Source: Pseudomonadota bacterium (GTDB taxonomy: Bacteria; Pseudomonadota; Alphaproteobacteria; Sphingomonadales; Sphingomonadaceae). From it: 8,730 bases of DNA. Of this stretch, positions 5,001-8,730 are shown one piece after another. Under the pieces are notes generated by a model. The model was given only the letters and a program-made list of their open reading frames with translations, made no database searches and had not been told where the DNA came from. The position numbers were made by a program, and so were the translations under genes. How positions within the stretch are numbered: position 1 is the first letter of the stretch; each line of letters opens with the position of its first letter. Location of the stretch: the NCBI GenBank assembly GCA_023390415.1, contig JAEWCW010000008.1:1-8730 (forward strand), in the 5' to 3' direction.

Positions 5001-6303
5001 TTGCCGTTTGGGGCGCTGCTTCCGGCTCGTCGACCTCGCCGCGCGAGATGACGGTCGCGGCGACGAGATCGCCGATGACGTTGAGCGTTGTGCGGCACAT
5101 GTCCAGGAAGCGGTCGACGCCGAGCACCAAAGCGATCGCCTCCGGCCGGATTCCGACCATTGCGAGGATCAGGGCAACGACGGGCAGCGAGCCCGCCGGG
5201 ACGCCGGCGGTGCCGATGCCGCCGAGGATGCAGACCAGCATGACGGTGAGCTGCTGCCACAAGGTCAGCTCCATGCCGAAGAACTGGGCGAGGAAGATGA
5301 CGGTCACGCCCTCGAACATCGCCGTGCCGTTCTGGTTAGCGGTGGCGCCGATGGTGAGCACGAAGCGCGACACCCGGCGCGGAAGCTTCAGCTTTTCCTC
5401 GGCCACGCGCAGCGCCGTCGGCAGAGTTGCGTTGGACGAGGCGGTCGAGAAGGCCATGACGGTGGCCTCCTGGGTCTCACGGAAGAAGGCGATCGGGCTC
5501 TTCTTGCCGAGCGTCGCGAGCAATGCCGGGAAGACGACGAACATCTGGATCGCGAGTGCGAGCAGGACCACGCCTACATAGGCGGAGAGGCTCTTCAGAA
5601 GGTCCCAGCCGAACAGAGCGGCGAGGTTGAACATGAAGCAGGCGACCGCGATCGGCGCCAGCTTGATCACGATCATGATCAGCCGCATCGTCACTTCGAA
5701 TAGGCCTTCGAAGCCGCGCTTCAGCGCCCGCGCATTGGGCGTGTCGGTGAGCAGCAGGCCGATTCCGAAGAAGAGCGCGAAGAACATCACCGAGAGGATG
5801 GTGCTGTTGGTGCCCATCGCGCCGATCAGATTGTCCGGGATGATATTGACGAAGGCGTCGATCCCCGTCGGCTGCTCGCGCCCGGTCTGGACGATCGAGC
5901 CGGCGCGATCGCCCTGCTCGGCGAGCATCTCGGCGGCGCGGGTCCGGTCCACGCCGTCGCCGGGGCGAAGGATGTTGACCGTCGCGAGGCTGACCGCGAC
6001 CGCGATGGCCGATACGATCACCGTGTAGGCGAGGGTGCGCAGCCCGACACGCTTCAGCGATCGAATCTCGCCCATCTCCGAAATGCCGACCACGAGCGCC
6101 GAGAAGAGAAGGGGAATGACCAGCATGAAGATCAGGCGCAGGAAGATCTGCCCGATCGGCTCGGTCACGTAGTTGGTGAAGGTCTCGATCCACGGCGCAT
6201 CGGCCTGGGTCACGTAGACGAGGAGGCCGCCGACCAGTCCCACCAGGAACCCGATCAGCATCTGCATCTGCAGCGAAATGCCGCCTTTCTTCGTCTCAGT
6301 CAT
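4984..6303 (-). CDS. Dicarboxylate/amino acid:cation symporter (DAACS, SLC1 family)
   Basis: This 439-residue inner-membrane transporter belongs to the GltP/DctA/GltPh family, which imports acidic amino acids or C4-dicarboxylates with Na+ or H+. Visible family elements are early helices from about residue 12, hairpin HP1 with STASSNATLPT (286-296), an NQNGT motif (323-327) where most members have NMDGT, HP2 with GTAGVPAGS (364-372), and the last-helix signature VDRFLDMCRTTLNVIGD (396-412). By alignment from memory to GltPh, D397, D401, R404, T405, N408 and D412 match its D390, D394, R397, T398, N401 and D405. R404 therefore suggests an acidic substrate. The Asn in NQNGT replaces a sodium-site Asp. 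The start at 6303 is preceded by GAGGGAGGG. GST lies 55 bases upstream in the same direction. The exact substrate is unknown. Confidence 0.93.
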   Translation of the reverse strand: MTETKKGGISLQMQMLIGFLVGLVGGLLVYVTQADAPWIETFTNYVTEPIGQIFLRLIFMLVIPLLFSALVVGISEMGEIRSLKRVGLRTLAYTVIVSAIAVAVSLATVNILRPGDGVDRTRAAEMLAEQGDRAGSIVQTGREQPTGIDAFVNIIPDNLIGAMGTNSTILSVMFFALFFGIGLLLTDTPNARALKRGFEGLFEVTMRLIMIVIKLAPIAVACFMFNLAALFGWDLLKSLSAYVGVVLLALAIQMFVVFPALLATLGKKSPIAFFRETQEATVMAFSTASSNATLPTALRVAEEKLKLPRRVSRFVLTIGATANQNGTAMFEGVTVIFLAQFFGMELTLWQQLTVMLVCILGGIGTAGVPAGSLPVVALILAMVGIRPEAIALVLGVDRFLDMCRTTLNVIGDLVAATVISRGEVDEPEAAPQTATAGAV

Positions 6304-6325
6304 TCACTCGCCCTCCCTCAACCTG

Positions 6326-6337
6326 CGCACCGGTGCG
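6326..6337. repeat. 12-bp perfect palindrome between GST and symporter genes
   Basis: CGCACCGGTGCG reads identically on both strands. It sits in the 55-base gap after the GST stop (6359) and 23 bases before the symporter start (6303). It could be an operator for independent symporter control, a short processing hairpin in a shared transcript, or chance. No promoter elements are clear around it. Confidence 0.35.
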
Positions 6338-6358
6338 AGATTTCGAAGCGTCGGTCAA

Positions 6359-6997
6359 TCAGGCGTAGGCATAGGGGCCGCCCTTCGCCAGCGCGCGCGC
6401 ATAAGCGGGGCGGGCGTGGATCCGCTCGATCCAGTCGATGAGGTGGGGACGGCGCTCGTCGAGCCCGGCGCGGTGCCGGGCCGCTTCCAGCGGGAAGCTC
6501 ATCATGACGTCGGCCGCGCTGAATTCCTCGCCGGCGAACCAGGGGCGCTCGGAGAGCTCGGCCTCGAGCCAGTCGAGATGGGTGTCGATCATCTTCTGGA
6601 TCGGCGCGAGGGCAGGGCGGCCGAGCAGGCCGAGCCGGCGGACGACGAGCATCGCGAAGAGCGGGCCCATCATCGAGCCTTCGGCATAATGGAGGAAGTG
6701 GCGATAGCGCAGGACGTCGTCGCGCCGCGCCGGCGGCCCGAGGCGGCCGCCCGCCTTCTCGACAAGATATTCGACGATCGCCCCGGTCTCGGCGACGATC
6801 CGCGGCCCCCCGTCGGTGGACCTGTCCTCGATCACCGGGGACTTGCCGAGCGGGTGGGCGGCGCGGAGCTCGGGCGGCGCGAGCATCGACTTGGGATCGC
6901 GCCGGTAGCGGCGGACCTCATAATCGAGCCCGAGTTCCTCGAGCAGCCACAGGACGCGCTGCGAGCGCGAATTTTCGAGATGATGGACGATGATCAT
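6359..6997 (-). CDS. Glutathione S-transferase family protein
   Basis: This 212-residue protein has the two-domain cytosolic GST layout. The thioredoxin-like half (about 1-82) contains NSRSQRVLWLLEELGL (9-24) with Ser10 or Ser12 as the probable thiolate-stabilising residue, cis-Pro54 in GKSPVIED, and E70-T71-GAIVEYL, the glutathione-binding position where Glu/Ser is more usual. The all-helical half (about 90-205) carries FAGEEFSAADVMMSFPL (154-170), whose SxAD is the usual helix N-cap. Such enzymes conjugate or transfer glutathione in detoxification or peroxide handling; the substrate is unknown. The ATG at 6997 has AGGA about nine bases upstream. It precedes the symporter by 55 bases on the same strand, so the two may share a transcript. 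It is divergent from the drug-efflux gene at 7110, which fits a loose detoxification neighbourhood. Confidence 0.92.
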   Translation of the reverse strand: MIIVHHLENSRSQRVLWLLEELGLDYEVRRYRRDPKSMLAPPELRAAHPLGKSPVIEDRSTDGGPRIVAETGAIVEYLVEKAGGRLGPPARRDDVLRYRHFLHYAEGSMMGPLFAMLVVRRLGLLGRPALAPIQKMIDTHLDWLEAELSERPWFAGEEFSAADVMMSFPLEAARHRAGLDERRPHLIDWIERIHARPAYARALAKGGPYAYA

Positions 6998-7109
6998 CGC
7001 CGCATCCTATTGCAGCTTTTCCAGGCTGCGGCCACGGAACTTGTCCGCACCCGCGGAGTAACCTAGGCGCGTCCACCCCGTCCTTCCCGATCCGAGCCGA
7101 AAGCCGAAC
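6998..7109. other. Divergent intergenic region, GST / drug-efflux MFS
   Basis: These 112 bases separate two divergent genes and must carry both promoters, but I see no convincing -35/-10 pair in either direction. A weak dyad GCAGC (7012-7016) / GCTGC (7025-7029) and a second, TGCGG (7027-7031) / CCGCA (7045-7049), are present and overlap. They could form alternative hairpins in a leader. The signal is low. Confidence 0.3.
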
Positions 7110-8384
7110 ATGAGCGACCGCGCCCTTCCCCAGGCGAAGAGCTGGAGCGGCCCAGGAATGGCCGAGTTCATCGCTTTGATGGCGGCCCTAATGGCGTCGA
7201 ACGCGCTCGCCATCGACGCCATGTTGCCGGCGCTCCCTGCAATCGGCGACGCCCTCGGGGTGGACGAGGACAATCGCCGCCAGCTCGTCATCACCGCCTA
7301 TCTCCTCGGCTTCGGGGTCGCCCAGCTCTTCTACGGCCCGCTTTCAGACCGGTTCGGGCGCAAGGGTCTGCTGGTCGGCGGGCTGCTGCTCTACGCGGTC
7401 TTCGCGACCGCCGCCGGCCTTGCAGGCAGCTTCACCTTGCTGCTCCTCTCGCGCGGGCTCCAGGGCATGGCCGCGGCCGCCACGCGCGTCCTCGTCGTCT
7501 CGATCGTCCGCGACCGCTATCACGGGTCGGCGATGGCGCAGGTCATGTCGATGACGATGATCGTCTTCATGATCGTGCCCGTACTGGCGCCTGCCTTCGG
7601 CCAGGGCGTCCTCGCCATTGCGAGCTGGCGCCATATCTTCATCGGCCTCGGCGTCTATGGCGCCGTGCTTGCCGCCTGGACCCTCATCCGCCTGCCCGAG
7701 ACCCTGGCGCCGGAAAATCGTCGTCCGCTCTCGATCGCCAAGATCGCGGAAGCGGCGCGGATCACGCTGACGACGCGCCAGTCGATCGGCAACACCATCG
7801 CGCAGACCCTGCTGATGGGCGCGCTGTTCGCCTTCATCAATTCGATCCAGCAGATCGTCTTCGATGTGTTCAATCGGCCTGAGCTGATCGCGCTCGTCTT
7901 CGCCTGCGTCGCCGGACCGATGGCGCTCAGCTCCTACGCCAATTCGCGGCTCGTGATGCGGCTGGGCTCGCGGCGCATCCTGATCGCGGCATTGAGCGCG
8001 TTCACCGCATTTGCCGCGCTCCACCTCCTGTTCGGGGAAACCTTCGGCGATACGATCTGGAGCTTCGTCATCCTCCAGGCGCTGACCATGGGCTGTTTCG
8101 GCCTGATCGGCGCCAATGCCGGCGCTCTGGCGATGGAGCCGCTCGGCCATGTCGCGGGCACAGCCTCCTCGCTCCAGGGCGTGATCACGACGATCGGCGG
8201 CGCCCTGCTCGGATTCGCGATCGGCCAGAGCTTCGACGGTACGGTCCATCCCTTCCTGATCGGCTTCACCCTGTGCGGCGCAAGTGCGCTGGCGGTGGCG
8301 ATCTGGGCGAACCGAAATCCGTGCCGCGATTCGCACGACATCGCAGAGGTGGACGAGCAGGAGATCGGCAGCCGCCCGGCCTGA
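7110..8384 (+). CDS. Multidrug efflux MFS transporter, Bcr/CflA type
   Basis: The 424-residue protein has about 12 hydrophobic segments and belongs to the DHA1 drug:H+ antiporters, inner-membrane proteins that export small toxic molecules with proton entry. Marks of the Bcr/CflA group are NALAIDAMLPALPAIGDALG (31-50) with an acidic D36 in TM1, motif A GPLSDRFGRKG (76-86), the TM4 motif B region LLLSRGLQGMAAAATRVLVV (111-130) with R115, and a motif C-like PVLAPAFGQ (157-165). A charged central loop (about 195-220) separates the halves, and the C-terminal tail is polar and acidic. The start at 7110 has a poor Shine-Dalgarno. Met17 at 7158 (preceded by GGAG) is a plausible alternative that still keeps TM1. 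It is divergent from GST and followed by a hairpin after the stop. The substrate cannot be inferred. Confidence 0.9.
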   Translation: MSDRALPQAKSWSGPGMAEFIALMAALMASNALAIDAMLPALPAIGDALGVDEDNRRQLVITAYLLGFGVAQLFYGPLSDRFGRKGLLVGGLLLYAVFATAAGLAGSFTLLLLSRGLQGMAAAATRVLVVSIVRDRYHGSAMAQVMSMTMIVFMIVPVLAPAFGQGVLAIASWRHIFIGLGVYGAVLAAWTLIRLPETLAPENRRPLSIAKIAEAARITLTTRQSIGNTIAQTLLMGALFAFINSIQQIVFDVFNRPELIALVFACVAGPMALSSYANSRLVMRLGSRRILIAALSAFTAFAALHLLFGETFGDTIWSFVILQALTMGCFGLIGANAGALAMEPLGHVAGTASSLQGVITTIGGALLGFAIGQSFDGTVHPFLIGFTLCGASALAVAIWANRNPCRDSHDIAEVDEQEIGSRPA

Positions 8385-8400
8385 GCGGTCCGTCGACCGC
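8385..8400 (+). terminator. Hairpin immediately after the efflux gene stop
   Basis: GCGGTC (8385-8390) and GACCGC (8395-8400) form a perfect six-base stem around CGTC, starting directly after the TGA. No T-run follows, so it is at best a weak or Rho-assisted terminator, or a 3' end protecting stem. Confidence 0.35.
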
Positions 8401-8413
8401 ACGGCGCAAGGGG

Positions 8414-8442
8414 CTGACGTTGCGGCGCTTTTCGGCTATGCT
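8414..8442 (+). promoter_or_regulatory. Candidate promoter for the small secreted protein
   Basis: CTGACG (8414-8419) and TATGCT (8437-8442) are spaced by 17 bases, each matching four of six consensus bases. The predicted transcription start falls at about 8448-8450, on the ATG at 8449, so the mRNA could be leaderless. That would fit the lack of a Shine-Dalgarno there. Confidence 0.35.
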
Positions 8443-8448
8443 CATGGC

Positions 8449-8730
8449 ATGACCGGGGGTGCGTTCCTGATCCTGATCGCAGTTGCCGAAGTGGCGGCGG
8501 CCCAACCGCGTCCGCGCTTCGAGGGCATGTTCACCGACTGGCAGGGCGCGGCGCGCGCCTCGGCCGAGGCCGAGCGCGAAGCCCAGGCCCGCCCGCCCGC
8601 CGCCCAGCCGACCGCGGCTTATGCGCCCGGCTCGCCCGCATTGGGCCAGCGCGTCGGCGAGATCGTCGCGCTCGGCGACTGCAGCGAGGGCGAGCGGGTC
8701 GCGCGCGCGGCCGGCGCCGTCGCGCGCCGC
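8449..8730 (+). CDS. Hypothetical secreted protein with signal peptide (cut by window edge)
   Basis: From the ATG at 8449 the frame stays open for 94 codons to the window end. The N-terminus is a typical Sec signal: short, with a hydrophobic core AFLILIAVAEVAAA and a likely cut after AAA before Gln19. The predicted mature part has RFEGMFTDWQGAARASAEAE (23-42), a Pro/Ala-rich stretch (about 46-62) and a more conserved-looking segment LGQRVGEIVALGDCSEGERVARAAG (64-88) with one cysteine. I associate this last motif with small uncharacterised periplasmic proteins of sphingomonads, but it has no known function. An internal ATG at 8527 has a better leader (GAGGGC) but would discard the signal peptide, so 8449 is preferred. 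A nearby ATG at 8444 is followed by a stop after two codons and is not a start. Confidence 0.65.
   Translation, partial: MTGGAFLILIAVAEVAAAQPRPRFEGMFTDWQGAARASAEAEREAQARPPAAQPTAAYAPGSPALGQRVGEIVALGDCSEGERVARAAGAVARR

Noticed and set aside
5008..5703. 231-codon open frame antisense to the symporter
   Set aside because: Charged, repetitive shadow of membrane helices; no ribosome site or domain.
6278..7066. 262-codon plus-strand open frame across the GST gene
   Set aside because: It is antisense to a full GST with clear motifs; its own translation matches nothing I recognise and has a shadow-like composition.
7344..8402. 352-codon open frame antisense to the efflux MFS gene
   Set aside because: Low-complexity Arg/Glu/Asp/His-rich composition, a shadow of hydrophobic codons on the other strand.
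1..8730. Mobile element, phage, CRISPR, toxin-antitoxin or defence island
   Set aside because: No transposase, integrase, direct-repeat array, tRNA-flanking att duplication or small paired genes were seen; gene content is ordinary chromosomal.

Overview
The window looks like an ordinary chromosomal stretch from a sphingomonad-type alphaproteobacterium. The reasons are: high GC with strong C/G-ending codon use; a RecA with an alphaproteobacterial N-terminus behind a textbook alphaproteobacterial SOS box (GTTC-N7-GTTC); an elongator tRNA-Met of alphaproteobacterial type; a DUF3775 gene with an EcfG-type general-stress promoter; and a TonB C-terminal domain with the paired cysteines common in sphingomonad proteins. 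The taxon is inferred by eye and was not tested by search.

Layout. 1-312 (-): the first 104 codons of an MFS permease that runs off the left edge. 313-486: divergent intergenic region with a long imperfect inverted repeat. 487-1308 (+): membrane-anchored or secreted protein ending in a TonB C-terminal domain. 1309-1404: SOS-regulated recA promoter. 1405-2475 (+): recA. 2485-2522: GC-rich hairpin between convergent recA and the tRNA. 2616-2692 (-): tRNA-Met(CAT), with a strong promoter at 2730-2758 facing it. 2838-3260 (+): DUF3775 protein. 3261-3767 (-): 2H-superfamily phosphoesterase, meeting the DUF3775 gene stop to stop. 3768-3842: divergent promoter region. 3843-4943 (+): alanine dehydrogenase (ald). 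4971-5000: strong terminator hairpin. 4984-6303 (-): SLC1/DAACS symporter. 6359-6997 (-): glutathione S-transferase, probably co-transcribed with the symporter. 7110-8384 (+): Bcr/CflA-type drug efflux MFS transporter. 8449-8730 (+): start of a small secreted protein that runs off the right edge. No gene-free stretch exceeds 300 bases.

Function. This is a mix of housekeeping genes (recombination/SOS, tRNA, alanine catabolism) and small transport or detoxification genes, not one pathway. Alanine dehydrogenase and the convergent acidic amino acid/dicarboxylate symporter both fit amino acid and central carbon use, but they are not in one operon. I found no mobile element, CRISPR array, phage gene, toxin-antitoxin pair or defence system, and no evidence of an undescribed multi-gene system. 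The points most worth a second look are regulatory or architectural: the EcfG-like promoter of the DUF3775 gene, the terminator whose loop holds the opposing gene's stop codon, the altered cation-site motif in the symporter, the TonB-domain protein without a proline-rich linker, and a possible leaderless start at 8449.
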